In this document: positions 1-8,889 of the stretch, one piece after another | Layout: each line of letters starts with the position of its first letter | How positions within the stretch are numbered: the stretch's first letter is position 1 | Position numbers and translations under genes: made by a program | Source of the DNA: Candidatus Hebobacterum abditum | Lineage (GTDB): Bacteria > Armatimonadota > Hebobacteria > Hebobacterales > Hebobacteraceae | Reading direction: 5' to 3' | DNA: 64,000 nt | Assembly (NCBI GenBank): GCA_029821875.1 | Contig: JALGXW010000018.1 | Location: forward strand, 1 to 64,000 | The notes under the pieces: model-generated | Databases searched by the model: none | What the model was told of the DNA's origin: nothing | The model's input: only the letters and a program-made list of their open reading frames with translations

Positions 1-2004
1 CTTGAGCTTGGGCGAGTTCGGCGACTTGACCTCCAGCCGGGCGATGTCCACGAGCAGCTCCTCGTAGGAGGGGAGGAACTCGTGCAGCGGCGGGTCGATC
101 AGCCGAATGACAACCGGCAGGCCGTCCATCGCCCGGAAGAGGCCGGCGAAGTCCTTGCGCTGGAGGGGCAGCAGCTCCTTGAGTGCTTTCGTCCGTTCTT
201 CCGAAGAGTGGGTGAGGATCATGCGCTGGACGATGGGCAGGCGCTCGGTCTCCATGAACATGTGCTCGGTGCGGCAGAGCCCGATGCCCTGCGCGCCGAA
301 GCCGCGGGCACGCTTGGCGTCACGCGGGTAGTCGGCGTTGGCCCACACCTCCAGCCGGCGGATGTCATCCGCCCAGCTCAGAAGCGTCGTAAGCTCCTTC
401 TCCTTCGCCAGGTTCGGGGTGATGGTCGGGATGAGGCCGGCGAACACCTCGCCCGTGGTGCCGTCGATGGAGATCGGCTCCATCTCCTTGAGCACCTTGC
501 CGTCCACAGTGAGCCGGTGGGCGGCCTCCTCCACTCGGATCGCCTCACACCCGGCGACACACGGCAGCCCCAGGCCGCGGGCGACCACGGCCGCGTGGCT
601 GGTGGACCCGCCGCGGGCGGTGAGGATGCCCTTGGAGGCGAGCATGCCGTGCACGTCGTCGGGAGTGGTCTCCGGTCGGACCAGCACGACGGCGGCCCCG
701 GCCTGGCCCTGCTCCTCGGCGCGGTCGGCATTGAACACGGCGGCTCCGCTGGCCGCGCCGGGCGAGGCGTTGAGGCCCTTGGCGAGCAGCCGGCCTTCCT
801 GCGCGGCCAGAGCCTTCTCCTTCGGGTCGAAGGCGGGCAGGAGCAGCTGGTTGATCTGGTCCGGCTCCACCCGCATGACGGCCTCTTCCTTAGTGATGAG
901 CCGCTCCTTCACCATCTCCACCGCGATGCGGACCGCCGCCCGGGCGGTGCGCTTGCCCACCCGGCACTGGAGGATGTAGAGAGTGCCGCGCTCGATGGTG
1001 AACTCGATGTCCATCGCGTCCTTGTAGTGCTTCTCGATGCGGGTGGCGAGGCGGACGAACTGATTGTAGATCTTCGGGTCCTGTTTCTTGAGCTGCGCGA
1101 TCTCGATGGGCGTGCGGACGCCCGCGACGACGTCCTCGCCCTGGGCGTTCATGAGGAACTCGCCGTAGATCTTCTTCTCGCCGGTGGCGACGTCGCGGGT
1201 GAAGGCGACGCCGGTGCCGGAGTCCTCGCCCATGTTTCCGAAGACCATCGTCTGCACGTTGACGGCCGTGCCGAGGTCGTGCGGGATCTTGTAGAAGTTG
1301 CGGTAGGCGACGGCGCGGGGGATGTTCCAGGAACCGAAGACGGCGCGGATGGCGGTTTCGAGCTGCTCCATGGGGTCGGTGGGGAAGTCGCGCTTCATGC
1401 GGCGCTTGAAGAAGGCCTTGTACTGCTTGACCAGCTCCTTGAGGTCGGCGGCGGTGAGCTCGGTGTCCTGCTTGACGCGGCGCTTCTTCTTCATCGCTTC
1501 GAGCATCTTCTCGAAGTTGGCGCGCTCGATGTGGAGCGCCACCGAGGAGAACATCATGATGAAGCGGCGGTAGGCGTCATAGGCGAACCGTTCGTTGCCG
1601 GTGAGGGCGACGATGCTCTGGAGGGTATCGTCGTTGAGGCCGAGGTTGAGGATGGTCTCCATCATGCCGGGCATGGACATCTTCGCGCCGGAACGCACGG
1701 ATACCAGGAGCGGGTCCTTCGGATCGCCGAACCCCTTGCCGGTCTCGCGCTCGACCTTCTTCATGGCGGCCTTGACCTGGTCCATCAGGCCGGCGGGCAT
1801 GCGATCGGCCTTGAGGTAATCGGTGCAGGCCTCGGTGGTGATGGTGAATCCGGAGGGGACGGGGATGCCGATGTTGCTCATCTCGGCCAGGTTCGCGCCC
1901 TTGCCTCCGAGCAGATCGCGCATCTCCCTGCTGCCCTGTTGGAAGAGATACACTCGCTTGGCGGTTTTCTTTGCGGCCTTCTTCTTCGCGGACTTCCTAG
2001 GCAC
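1..2004 (-). CDS. ppdK: Pyruvate, phosphate dikinase, N-terminal 668 residues (runs off the window start)
   Basis: Interconverts pyruvate, ATP and Pi with PEP, AMP and PPi in the cytosol. The frame is open from a GTG at 2004, with AAAGGAG about 10 nt upstream, to base 1, so the C-terminal PEP/pyruvate barrel is largely outside the window. The ATP-grasp part starts with LLGGKGANLAEM. The phosphohistidine domain carries GGSTSHAAVVARG with the catalytic His near residue 470, followed by the start of the barrel (GIGLCRTEHMF). The first 18 residues are a Lys/Ala-rich tail (PRKSAKKKAAKKTAK) not usual in the family. It lies 108 nt downstream of mazG on the same strand and is probably the last gene of the parvulin-mazG-ppdK unit. 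The plus-strand 656-residue frame over it is a shadow. Confidence 0.96.
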   Translation of the reverse strand, partial: MPRKSAKKKAAKKTAKRVYLFQQGSREMRDLLGGKGANLAEMSNIGIPVPSGFTITTEACTDYLKADRMPAGLMDQVKAAMKKVERETGKGFGDPKDPLLVSVRSGAKMSMPGMMETILNLGLNDDTLQSIVALTGNERFAYDAYRRFIMMFSSVALHIERANFEKMLEAMKKKRRVKQDTELTAADLKELVKQYKAFFKRRMKRDFPTDPMEQLETAIRAVFGSWNIPRAVAYRNFYKIPHDLGTAVNVQTMVFGNMGEDSGTGVAFTRDVATGEKKIYGEFLMNAQGEDVVAGVRTPIEIAQLKKQDPKIYNQFVRLATRIEKHYKDAMDIEFTIERGTLYILQCRVGKRTARAAVRIAVEMVKERLITKEEAVMRVEPDQINQLLLPAFDPKEKALAAQEGRLLAKGLNASPGAASGAAVFNADRAEEQGQAGAAVVLVRPETTPDDVHGMLASKGILTARGGSTSHAAVVARGLGLPCVAGCEAIRVEEAAHRLTVDGKVLKEMEPISIDGTTGEVFAGLIPTITPNLAKEKELTTLLSWADDIRRLEVWANADYPRDAKRARGFGAQGIGLCRTEHMFMETERLPIVQRMILTHSSEERTKALKELLPLQRKDFAGLFRAMDGLPVVIRLIDPPLHEFLPSYEELLVDIARLEVKSPNSPKLK

Positions 2005-2112
2005 AGTAAGACAGCTCCTTTCAGTCGCTCAACTCTCTACTTCTACCCATAGGTGAAGGGGACGATTGTCCCTCTGGGATACGCTTTCATCTGGATGTAG
2101 GCGCGGACGCCC

Positions 2113-2856
2113 TCAGTCGCGCCCGCCTCCCGCGGGAGCGTCCGGCGAGTCAGCGGGGTCGCTCAGCTCAGATATGCGCTCGTCGACCCGCTCCCGCAGC
2201 ACCTGCTCCGCGTCGAGGCCGGCGATGCGCGCCAGATCGACCGCAGCCAGCAGCAGCTCGCCGATGACCTTCTGCGCCTCCTGCGGGTCGAGCTTCTGCC
2301 CGGTGAGCACCCCCAGGGCCGCGCAGGCCGAGGAGCACACGTCTTCGACGGGGCGGCCGCGCCCGGCGCGGGCGGCGCGGCGCTCCACGACGTGGGCGCG
2401 GGAGAGCGCGGGCAGCGTCTTCGGCACATCGGTCATCGGGCTCGTGCTCTCTTCGCCCTCGCCGCGCTCGCGCCGCTTGAGGTCATCCCACTGGTGCAGC
2501 ACCTCCTCCGGCGTCTCGGCCGCGCTGTCGCCGAAGACGTGGGGGTGGCGCGCCACCAGCTTATCGCGCAGGCCCTTCACGACATCATCCATGTCGAACT
2601 GACCGGCCTCGGTCGCGAGCTGTGCGTGGAAGATCACCTGAAGAAGCAGGTCGCCCAGCTCCTGGCACAGGGCCTGCGGGTCGTCGCGGTCGACCGCCTC
2701 CAGAACTTCGTAAGTCTCTTCCAGCAGGCACGGGCGCAGGGACCGGTGGTCCTGCTTCCGGTCCCAAGGGCAGCCCTCCGGGCTGCGCAGCCGAGCCATG
2801 ATCTCGACCAGTTCGGCGAAGGGTGACTTGTCGGAGGACGAGCTGTCCTTTCCCAT
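2113..2856 (-). CDS. mazG: MazG nucleoside triphosphate pyrophosphohydrolase
   Basis: 247-residue all-alpha NTP pyrophosphatase, expected to hydrolyse (d)NTPs to the monophosphate and PPi as a housekeeping or stress function. The N-terminal MazG domain shows LRSPEGCPWDRKQ and the metal-binding EExxE motif (EETYE, residues 46-50), followed by QELGDLLLQVIFHA. The second half keeps the degenerate second MazG repeat with the EARR-like helices typical of full-length bacterial MazG. I start at MGKDSSSS rather than the upstream ATG because similarity begins there and the longer frame would run into the preceding gene. It sits 79 nt after the parvulin lipoprotein gene and 108 nt before ppdK on the same strand. 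Confidence 0.95.
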   Translation of the reverse strand: MGKDSSSSDKSPFAELVEIMARLRSPEGCPWDRKQDHRSLRPCLLEETYEVLEAVDRDDPQALCQELGDLLLQVIFHAQLATEAGQFDMDDVVKGLRDKLVARHPHVFGDSAAETPEEVLHQWDDLKRRERGEGEESTSPMTDVPKTLPALSRAHVVERRAARAGRGRPVEDVCSSACAALGVLTGQKLDPQEAQKVIGELLLAAVDLARIAGLDAEQVLRERVDERISELSDPADSPDAPAGGGRD

Positions 2857-2935
2857 CGGTTCAGTTCTCCCGCGGCGGCCAGCCGCGGGCCGCCCGGCGG
2901 CCGTTGGCACACGATCGCCTCGGGCGTGCCGTCGG

Positions 2936-4078
2936 CTACTCGCCTTCCGCGGCCGGTGGAGCTTCCCCGGCCGGCGGCCCCGCACTCTCGGGCACGGCGG
3001 GGCCGATCGGCGGGAGCTGCGTCGGCTGGGCGAGTCGCTGCTGCCTGGCCTCCCGGGCCTCGCGATAGACCTCGTCCAGGACCCGATAGCGCGGCGCGAG
3101 TATCTGGACATCGGCCTTGGCCTTGAGGTTGCCGACGAACTGCGCCAGCTCGAACTGGTACTGGCGTTCCTGCAGCATCCAGCTCTCGATCACGTCGCGG
3201 TTGCGCTCGAGGGTCAGCTCTCCGGCCGGCTTCTGCCTCTCGACCATGAGGATATACCAGAGCACCATCGGCTCCTGCTCCTCCGCCGCTTCCTCCTCCT
3301 GCTCCACCCCCTCCTCGGCGGGGACCGGAACTGCGGTCGGCGCGCTCACCTCGCCGGGCTCCAGCTCGAACAGCACCTCCTCAATCTCGGGGATCGGGCT
3401 CTTGCCCTTGATGAGGTAGCCCGCCATGCCGCCGCGGCGGCGGCCGATGTGGTCGAGGCTTCGCTCCTTGGCCACGGAGGCGAACTTCTCTCCGCTCACC
3501 CGCCCGTCGGCGGAACCGGCGACCACCTCATTTCGAACGGCCTGCGCCTCCTCCTCGGTGGCGACGATGATCTGGCGGAAGATGACCGACTCGTTGCTGT
3601 AGGGGAGCTCGGCCAGCCGTTCCCTGTTCTGCTCGAAGTACTGCCTCACCGCGTCTTCGCCTAGCACCAGCCTCGCGGTGAGCATCTGAACACTGAGCTG
3701 ATCCAGGAGGTCCTCTTCGGTCTGGACACTTTCGGCGAGCCACCTCTCGTAGTCCTTGCCGGTGGCGGCGAGGATGTCGTCCTTCAGACCCTCCAGGCGA
3801 AGCTCCACCTCCTGCCCGGTGAGTTGGACGTCGCGCTTCTGGGACTCCTGGCGGATGAGCTGGCGGGTGATCAGCGAGTCGAGAACGTCGCGGGCAAACT
3901 GGCCCTCGTCCACGCGCTCCAGGGCCTCGTACAGGTCGCTCTGGGTGATCGGCTGCCCGTTGACGCGGGCGATGACCTCGGCCTTCTTCCGGCCGCACCC
4001 GGCGCCGAAGGGCAAGCTCAGCGCCGCACACAATATAAGGATAGTGATAAGCCCCGCCAGCGATGCTCGCTTGGGCAT
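2936..4078 (-). CDS. SurA/PrsA-type peptidyl-prolyl isomerase lipoprotein
   Basis: 380-residue periplasmic or surface chaperone. The N-terminus MPKRASLAGL plus a hydrophobic stretch ends in a lipobox-like GAGC (Cys about 28), so a lipid-anchored protein is predicted. A SurA-like helical N-domain (VNGQPITQSDLYEAL) is followed by a parvulin domain at about 155-245 (FRQIIVATEEEAQAV, GGMAGYLIKGKSP, FELEPGEVS). A Glu-rich insert (about 258-272) and a Pro/Ala-rich tail flank the C-terminal helix. The start at 4078 has GGGAG 8 nt upstream. Its promoter is called at 4265-4294. Cleavage and localisation are inferred, not shown. Confidence 0.9.
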   Translation of the reverse strand: MPKRASLAGLITILILCAALSLPFGAGCGRKKAEVIARVNGQPITQSDLYEALERVDEGQFARDVLDSLITRQLIRQESQKRDVQLTGQEVELRLEGLKDDILAATGKDYERWLAESVQTEEDLLDQLSVQMLTARLVLGEDAVRQYFEQNRERLAELPYSNESVIFRQIIVATEEEAQAVRNEVVAGSADGRVSGEKFASVAKERSLDHIGRRRGGMAGYLIKGKSPIPEIEEVLFELEPGEVSAPTAVPVPAEEGVEQEEEAAEEQEPMVLWYILMVERQKPAGELTLERNRDVIESWMLQERQYQFELAQFVGNLKAKADVQILAPRYRVLDEVYREAREARQQRLAQPTQLPPIGPAVPESAGPPAGEAPPAAEGE

Positions 4079-4264
4079 TCGCTGCACTCCCTTTCCTCTC
4101 GTGCAGACGCCCGGTTCGCCGCCGCAGCGGTGTGCAGCAGGAAATACCTGCCTCACCGGCCGCCCGTGTCGCGTGAACGGCCCGCCCGTGGAATGCGGGC
4201 AGGCCGCCTCGCCCGACATCTTCAAAGCGCCGGGCCGGCGCCTTCCATGCGCGAGACCACCGTG

Positions 4265-4294
4265 ATTCTACCCCTCCCACACCCGAAAAGTCAA
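4265..4294 (-). promoter_or_regulatory. Sigma-70-like promoter for the parvulin-mazG-ppdK unit
   Basis: Minus strand: -35 TTGACT (4294-4289), 18-nt spacer, -10 TAGAAT (4270-4265). A start near 4258 would give a leader of about 180 nt before the lipoprotein gene. The 384-bp gap 4079-4462 otherwise holds a boilerplate repeat (TCATCCTGAGCAAAGCGAAG at 4353-4372) and the palindrome at 4391-4414. Confidence 0.6.
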
Positions 4295-4390
4295 GGCGAG
4301 GGCACTGTGGGGCGCATATGCGGCACCGAGGAGTTCGCCGCCGCTCTCCGGTCATCCTGAGCAAAGCGAAGGATCTTGGCTCCGTTCGCT

Positions 4391-4414
4391 GTTTCGGGAG
4401 AGCGCTCCCGAAAC
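4391..4414. repeat. REP-like palindrome, GTTTCGGGAG subtype
   Basis: Perfect 10-bp arms GTTTCGGGAG and CTCCCGAAAC around a 4-nt centre. It matches the 24-bp palindrome at 12229-12252 and is related to the GCTTCGG palindromes around the transposase at 30415-30894. Confidence 0.75.
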
Positions 4415-4462
4415 GTGAGTGGGACAGGACCTCCCGGGGGGCCGCCGAAGTGCATCCTTGCC

Positions 4463-5086
4463 ATGGCTGGGGGGGATAGAGTCAGCTCGGCCAAGCCCCG
4501 GGCCACCGTCGCCGAAGAGGCCGACGGCGCGCTGAAGATCACCATCCCCGTGCGGCGGCGATGGTATGATTGGCCAGGGATGGTGCTTGGCGTCTTCCTT
4601 GCCTGCGCGTTCCTGGTCGGAGCCGCCGTCGTGCTCGTCGGGCTGGCAATTGGTCGCGTCGGCTTGAGGGGTCCTGAAGGGTCGCTGGAAGCAGAGCCGC
4701 TTCTGCTCTTGTTCGGGTTTGCCGCGTTCGGGCTGTGGCTGGCCTACATAACGCTCTGGTGCCTCTTCGGGCGCGAGGTGATGCTCATCGACGCGAAGGC
4801 GCTCATCCTGCGCTGGCAGGCGCCGCTTCACCCGGTCGAGAAGAGGTACGTCCTCGCCGAAGTGCGCAACCTGCGGGCATCTAGGGGGGTGTGGGCTGGT
4901 TACTTCCGGTACGCGTCCGGGCTGTTCCTACCTGACCTGTTCGAGCTTAGGCGCGGCTACATCGCTTTCGAGTACCGCGGCAAGACGCGGAGCTTCGCGG
5001 CCGCCCTCGATGAGGCCGAGGCGGAGCAGATCGTGGCGCGGATCATAGAGCGCTTCCCGTCGTTGGGCGAGGAGCGCCGGCGATGA
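4463..5086 (+). CDS. Two-TM membrane protein, unknown function (paralogue of the next gene)
   Basis: About 207 residues. A short cytoplasmic N-terminus (ALKITIPVRRRWYDW) is followed by two hydrophobic segments (about 42-66 and 78-100), then a soluble C-terminal half with YIAFEYRGKTRSF and AEQIVARIIERFPSLG. The order resembles small bacterial PH-like or sensor proteins, but I do not recognise a named family. The downstream gene, which overlaps by ATGA, shares the layout and the near-identical tail QIVARIIERFPSLGE, so the pair is a tandem duplication. A third relative lies at 46251. The start is uncertain: no clear Shine-Dalgarno site precedes ATG 4463. Confidence 0.75.
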   Translation: MAGGDRVSSAKPRATVAEEADGALKITIPVRRRWYDWPGMVLGVFLACAFLVGAAVVLVGLAIGRVGLRGPEGSLEAEPLLLLFGFAAFGLWLAYITLWCLFGREVMLIDAKALILRWQAPLHPVEKRYVLAEVRNLRASRGVWAGYFRYASGLFLPDLFELRRGYIAFEYRGKTRSFAAALDEAEAEQIVARIIERFPSLGEERRR

Positions 5087-5676
5087 CCGAACCCCCGAAG
5101 GGCAAGGCGTCGATCACACAGATGTCCGGCGGCCTGCTGATCGTGATGCCGCCTCCGCGTCGCTGGTTCATGGTTGCCGGCTTGGCCTTCTACGTCGCCT
5201 TCTGGGTGGGCTTCCCGCTGGTCGTCTTCGGGGACGCCGGCTGGTCCGGGGCGTTCTCCGTGTGGATCGTAGTCTTCGTCGCGGTGTGGCTGTACTGCGG
5301 GGCTGTATGTGCGTATCTATCTCTCTGGCTCATCGCCGGCCGCGAGGTAGTCATCATCGACGAGACCGCTCTAGCCACGCGGCAGGAGACGCCGATGCGC
5401 ACGCGTTCAGAGACGTACGATATCCGCGACGTGCACGACCTGCGGGCAACCTCCGAGTGGCTGCCAGAGCCACCGACCGACTCGTGGTTCTGGAGGATTC
5501 AGTGCTCTCCCGAGCGCGGGGAGGCCATATGGGGCCTGGCCGGCGGCCATATCGCCTTCGACTACCACAACCGCACGCACCGCTTTGCCGCCGGCCTCGA
5601 CGAGGCCGAGGCCCAGCAGATCGTGGCGAGGATCATAGAGCGCTTCCCCTCGTTGGGAGAGAGCGGCCAGGCGTGA
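5083..5676 (+). CDS. Two-TM membrane protein, tandem paralogue of the preceding gene
   Basis: 197 residues. Its ATG overlaps the TGA of the upstream gene (ATGA), so translation is probably coupled. N-terminal TEPPKGKASITQ, then two TM segments (about 28-48 and 55-82, rich in aromatic and branched residues), then a soluble domain with HIAFDYHNRTHRFAAGLDEAEAQQIVARI. This tail aligns with the upstream paralogue almost residue by residue. The upstream copy has FRYASGLFLPDLFEL where this one has FWRIQCSPERGEAIW, so the middle has diverged more than the C-terminus. Function unknown. Confidence 0.8.
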   Translation: MTEPPKGKASITQMSGGLLIVMPPPRRWFMVAGLAFYVAFWVGFPLVVFGDAGWSGAFSVWIVVFVAVWLYCGAVCAYLSLWLIAGREVVIIDETALATRQETPMRTRSETYDIRDVHDLRATSEWLPEPPTDSWFWRIQCSPERGEAIWGLAGGHIAFDYHNRTHRFAAGLDEAEAQQIVARIIERFPSLGESGQA

Positions 5677-5682
5677 GCACAG

Positions 5683-5935
5683 GGGCAGGAGATAAGCTCC
5701 TGCCCAACAAGTCACCGGGGGCTCGGGGGCCGGTAGGTCCCCGACGGCTTCCGCCCAAGAGTGAACTCTCGGGCAACACCCACCCCCCGCAACCGCGCTC
5801 ACCCCTGCCATCAACACGCCGCCCGCGACACTGTCAAGAAGGCCAAAGGCGAGTGAGGGGGGAAAGGGGGGACGAATCGCCAGTCGTCCCCCCGTCCGTC
5901 TCGGGGGGCTTGGGGGACCGAAGGCCCCCAAAGCG
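5683..5935 (+). repeat. Composite intergenic repeat, copy A
   Basis: First of four copies (others 9941-10215, 12040-12205 inverted, 55085-55287 inverted). Order in this orientation: GGGCAGGAG hairpin, a GC-rich GGGGGCTCGGGGGCCGG block, a palindrome of the form GCCCGAGAGT/ACTCTCGGGC (here slightly decayed), a spacer with CACTGTCAAGAAGGCCA, and a hairpin GGGGGGACGA...TCGTCCCCCC. No ORF is conserved among copies. Confidence 0.8.
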
Positions 5936-5960
5936 TCTTCCGTCGAGGAGAGATGGTGTG

Positions 5961-7073
5961 ATGGGCGAGGCAGCGGAGATCAAGATCACGTATCCCCGAA
6001 ACGGCGATGTGCTGAACCGGCATGACGGCATCGAGGCCGGTGGCGCGCTGACCATCGAGGTGAGCGGAGCCGCGCCGGAGGGAGCAGCGGTGAAGGTGAA
6101 CGGCCGGCCGGCCCATGTCTCGGGCGGGCGCTTCAAGTGCGAGCTCGACCTCACCCAGCGGCGGACGGCCATCACCGCGATCGCCGCTCGCGAAGGCGCG
6201 GAACTCGAAGACACCGCCACCGTCCTCTGGGACAAGGATTCCCGGCCGCGCTATCGCTTCTCGGTGGATGACAACATCGAGTTCCTCCGCGACATCGCGC
6301 TGCGGGCCGACGACTACCCCTCTCTCTTCGACCACTGGTACCTGGGCTTCTGGCGGGAGATGCACCGGGAGTTCGGCGCGAAGATCCACATCAACATCTA
6401 CTACCAGACCGTCGGCGGGGAGTTCACGCTGCGAGAGATGCCGGACAGATGGAAGTCCGAGTGGGCACACAACTCCGACTGGCTCCACCTCACCTTCCAC
6501 GCGTTGCAGGATCAGCCCGAGCGCATCTACAAGGACGCCACCTACGAGCAGATGGCGGCCGACTTCGACCTCGTCGTCGGCGAGATCGAGCGCTTCGCCG
6601 GCCGCTCCGTTCTTAGTAGGGCGACGACGATCCACTGGGCGGAGGCACCGCTGGAGGCCTGCCGCGCCCTGCACGACCGCGGCATCCGCGTGCTCGTCGC
6701 CATCTTCCGCCGCGAGTTCGACGGCGAGTGCCCCACCGGCTACTACCTATCGACGGAGACCAAGGACTACGCCAACACCCGCGACGCCTACTACGACCCC
6801 GAGGCCGACCTCATCTTCGTGAGCGAGGACGCTACCGTCAACGGCCTCGCGCTCGACGAGATCGAGCCCTGGCTCGACCGCCAGGTGGAGAGCGCCCATA
6901 CGAGCGAGCTGATGGAGCTGCTCATTCACGAGCAGTACTTCCGGGAGGAGCGCCCCGAGCACGACCCCGACATCCGCGAGAAGGTCGTCCGCTCGCTGAG
7001 GTGGGTGAACGAGCGCGGTTACGAACCCGTCTTCTGGGGCGACGGCTTCCTCGGCAACCCAACGCGAGTGTAG
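5961..7073 (+). CDS. Polysaccharide-deacetylase-like protein with N-terminal Ig-like domain
   Basis: 370 residues, start ATG 5961 with GAGGAGAG 8 nt upstream. Residues 1-85 look like an Ig/cadherin-type beta domain (KITYPRNGDVLNRHDG, EVSGAAPEGAAVKVNG). The rest resembles a NodB/TIM-barrel deacetylase-like fold: FSVDDN sits where the TFDDG motif would be, followed by WLHLTFHALQD and IHWAEAPLEACRALHDRGI. No signal peptide is visible, so the protein may be cytoplasmic. Because motif residues are altered, the activity could be a different carbohydrate or metal-dependent hydrolysis. The family is assigned from fold-like sequence patterns only. Confidence 0.75.
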   Translation: MGEAAEIKITYPRNGDVLNRHDGIEAGGALTIEVSGAAPEGAAVKVNGRPAHVSGGRFKCELDLTQRRTAITAIAAREGAELEDTATVLWDKDSRPRYRFSVDDNIEFLRDIALRADDYPSLFDHWYLGFWREMHREFGAKIHINIYYQTVGGEFTLREMPDRWKSEWAHNSDWLHLTFHALQDQPERIYKDATYEQMAADFDLVVGEIERFAGRSVLSRATTIHWAEAPLEACRALHDRGIRVLVAIFRREFDGECPTGYYLSTETKDYANTRDAYYDPEADLIFVSEDATVNGLALDEIEPWLDRQVESAHTSELMELLIHEQYFREERPEHDPDIREKVVRSLRWVNERGYEPVFWGDGFLGNPTRV

Positions 7074-7240
7074 CTCAGAAGCGTGAACCGTGGGGCAGGA
7101 GCGAAGGCCTGCCCTGAGCCTGCCGAATGGGATCTTGGTGGCCCGCTCACCTCACCCACTCAGCCCTCCTGGGGCCCCCTGCGGCGTGGGAGCGGACGCC
7201 GGCCCCGCGGCAGAATCTTGCCAAAGCACCCAAGATTCAT

Positions 7241-7269
7241 TTGCCTTTGGGGTCGGATTGGGGTATAGT
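7241..7269 (+). promoter_or_regulatory. Promoter of the cold-shock gene with long leader
   Basis: -35 TTGCCT (7241-7246), 17-nt spacer, -10 TATAGT (7264-7269). The predicted start near 7276 gives a leader of about 117 nt, as is common for cspA-type thermosensing mRNAs. The 319-bp gap 7074-7392 also contains a boilerplate repeat around 7098-7135. Confidence 0.75.
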
Positions 7270-7392
7270 ACCGATTGGTACGCCCGTAAGGGCAGTCGAA
7301 TCTAGAAGGCCGTAGGACGTCGGGGTGAGGAACACGTTACACGCGTCAGCCGATCTCCGTTCCCACGATGCTTTCGGAAAGGAGACCGGCAC

Positions 7393-7590
7393 ATGGTAAA
7401 AGGCACAGTCAAGTGGTTTAACGACAGCAAGGGTTTCGGCTTCGTCGAGACCGCTGATGGTGATGTCTTCGTGCATCACTCGGCGATCGAGGGCCAGGGA
7501 TTCCGTTCCCTGCGCGAAGGCCAGGAAGTCGAACTCGAAGTTGGTCAGGGCGACAAGGGCCCGAGGGCCACTAAAGTCCGACCGCTGTAG
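7393..7590 (+). CDS. Cold-shock domain protein (CspA family)
   Basis: 65-residue single-strand nucleic-acid-binding OB-fold protein that probably acts as an RNA chaperone. It begins [18 protein letters not shown], containing RNP1 (KGFGFV), then RNP2-like VFVHHSAI, and ends in [11 protein letters not shown]. The length is typical of the family. Start ATG 7393 has AAAGGAG 9 nt upstream. It has its own promoter with a leader of about 117 nt and its own terminator, so it is monocistronic. Confidence 0.97.
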   Translation: MVKGTVKWFNDSKGFGFVETADGDVFVHHSAIEGQGFRSLREGQEVELEVGQGDKGPRATKVRPL

Positions 7591-7613
7591 TTCAGCCCGT
7601 AGTTAGACGAACG

Positions 7614-7645
7614 GAGCTCCGGCTCATGCCGGAGCTCTCTTCTTT
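7614..7645 (+). terminator. Rho-independent terminator of the cold-shock gene
   Basis: Perfect 10-bp stem GAGCTCCGGC/GCCGGAGCTC with a TCAT loop (7614-7637), followed by a T-rich tract TCTTCTTTC. It starts 24 nt after the stop codon. Confidence 0.85.
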
Positions 7646-7663
7646 CGTCTCCCGCCCCACCCC

Positions 7664-7775
7664 TTGACAGCCGTTCCCTTGGTGCGCGAGAGTTGGGAGG
7701 GGATGAGGGCGTGAGGGGGGGAGACCGGGCTTCGGGAGCGCCGGGCTTTGGCAGCAGAACTGCCGAGGCAACGGA
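7664..7775 (+). repeat. Composite element: promoter-like TTGACA-N18-GAGAGT joined to a decayed REP palindrome
   Basis: TTGACA at 7664-7669 and GAGAGT at 7688-7693, then a GGGATGAGGGCGTGAGGG block and the arms GGGCTTCGGGAG and ACTGCCGAGGCAACG. It aligns end to end with 17525-17614 (+) and 31553-31465 (-). Here the palindrome carries extra bases. It ends 4 nt before the next gene and is in its sense orientation. Confidence 0.7.
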
Positions 7776-7778
7776 AAG

Positions 7779-8720
7779 ATGATGGCCTCTGCCGGATGGT
7801 TGCCAAGCGTAGCTCTCGCCCTTGCGCTGGCAGCAGGGCTCACGGGCACTTCTCAACACCGACATTCCTGCACGGCCTCCAGCCGTCCAACAGTCGTTGG
7901 GTCAGTGACCCCTGTGTGGATCAGCGAGACCGGTGGCTGGGAAACTCCTCTGTACGTGAACGTGGTGGGGACGTGGGATCGCAAGCGGGGATGGCACGAG
8001 CTGACTTCGCACCGACTGACTTCGGATGAACTGGGCGATGGACCCGTCGCCCGTCGCCTCGCGGCTGAAGGCACAACATGGACGCTGTATCGCTTGGGGC
8101 AGCCCATTGTAGCGGCCAATAGTCAGACAGCCATTGTTGTTCCTGGTATCGAGGAGGATTGGGAAACCGCCATTTCCTGGTCGCGGATTCATGCGCCCCT
8201 TGACGACATGTCGCCGAGCCTTCGAGAATCGTGCTTGGCAATCTCAAGCGTGCGCAGGATAGATGTCCCGACATTGCGCCTGCTGCCCCCGGAAGACAAC
8301 TTGGTGGATGACCTTGTGCGCACGGCTCTGCGGAAGCTCGGAAGGAGACCGGGTTTCAAGGTGGCTCAGAATGTGGTCGTCGATCTCGATGGAGACGGCA
8401 GAACAGATCGGCTGATCGCCCTCGAGCTCCCCGAGAAGCCAGATCCTCCAGTAATGGCCTTCGCGATGACTGGAGCAATGATCCTCGCGATGTTTGAGCG
8501 TAGTGATGGTGATACGCAGACGACGGTGGTGAGAGAACCTACCGGCGAACCCTGGGGCCCTATCAGCCAAGCCAATATCCTGGCGGTGGTGGACATGAAT
8601 GGCGACGGCTTCTGTGAGATCGCGATAGAGGTCTACGCGCCAGATCTTTCCGCATATGAGCTATATCACTACGACGGCGGACAATTCGAGATGGCACTGC
8701 ATTGGCTAAAGGCAGAGTGA
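7779..8720 (+). CDS. Secreted protein with two FG-GAP/VCBS-like calcium-binding motifs
   Basis: 313 residues. An N-terminal signal peptide (MMASAGWLPSVALALALAAG) is followed by a beta-rich region. Two loops, VVDLDGDGRTDRLIAL and VVDMNGDGFCEIAIEVY, match the DxDGDGxxD calcium-loop style of integrin-like FG-GAP repeats. No catalytic motif is apparent. The protein is probably exported and binds a ligand or polymer, but this is inference. The promoter-like element at 7664-7693 lies 85 nt before the ATG. Confidence 0.8.
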   Translation: MMASAGWLPSVALALALAAGLTGTSQHRHSCTASSRPTVVGSVTPVWISETGGWETPLYVNVVGTWDRKRGWHELTSHRLTSDELGDGPVARRLAAEGTTWTLYRLGQPIVAANSQTAIVVPGIEEDWETAISWSRIHAPLDDMSPSLRESCLAISSVRRIDVPTLRLLPPEDNLVDDLVRTALRKLGRRPGFKVAQNVVVDLDGDGRTDRLIALELPEKPDPPVMAFAMTGAMILAMFERSDGDTQTTVVREPTGEPWGPISQANILAVVDMNGDGFCEIAIEVYAPDLSAYELYHYDGGQFEMALHWLKAE

Positions 8721-8889
8721 GGGGAATGCCGGTTCGCTGCTTCGCCAGCCCCTCGGTCCCGGCTAGGCCGGGCCGGGGTGTCGGCCCGCGTCAAGGCGGG
8801 CCTAGCCACACGGCGCCGGAGACGGCCAGGCCTACTGAAGCACCGGCATCGTCCGGTGAGTTGACTGCTGCCAGGAGGCAGGCCAAACG

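Noticed and set aside
82-2052. Plus-strand 656-residue frame over ppdK
   Set aside because: It is antisense to pyruvate phosphate dikinase, whose motifs are on the minus strand; the plus frame has a low-complexity, Gly/Val/Leu/His-rich shadow composition.
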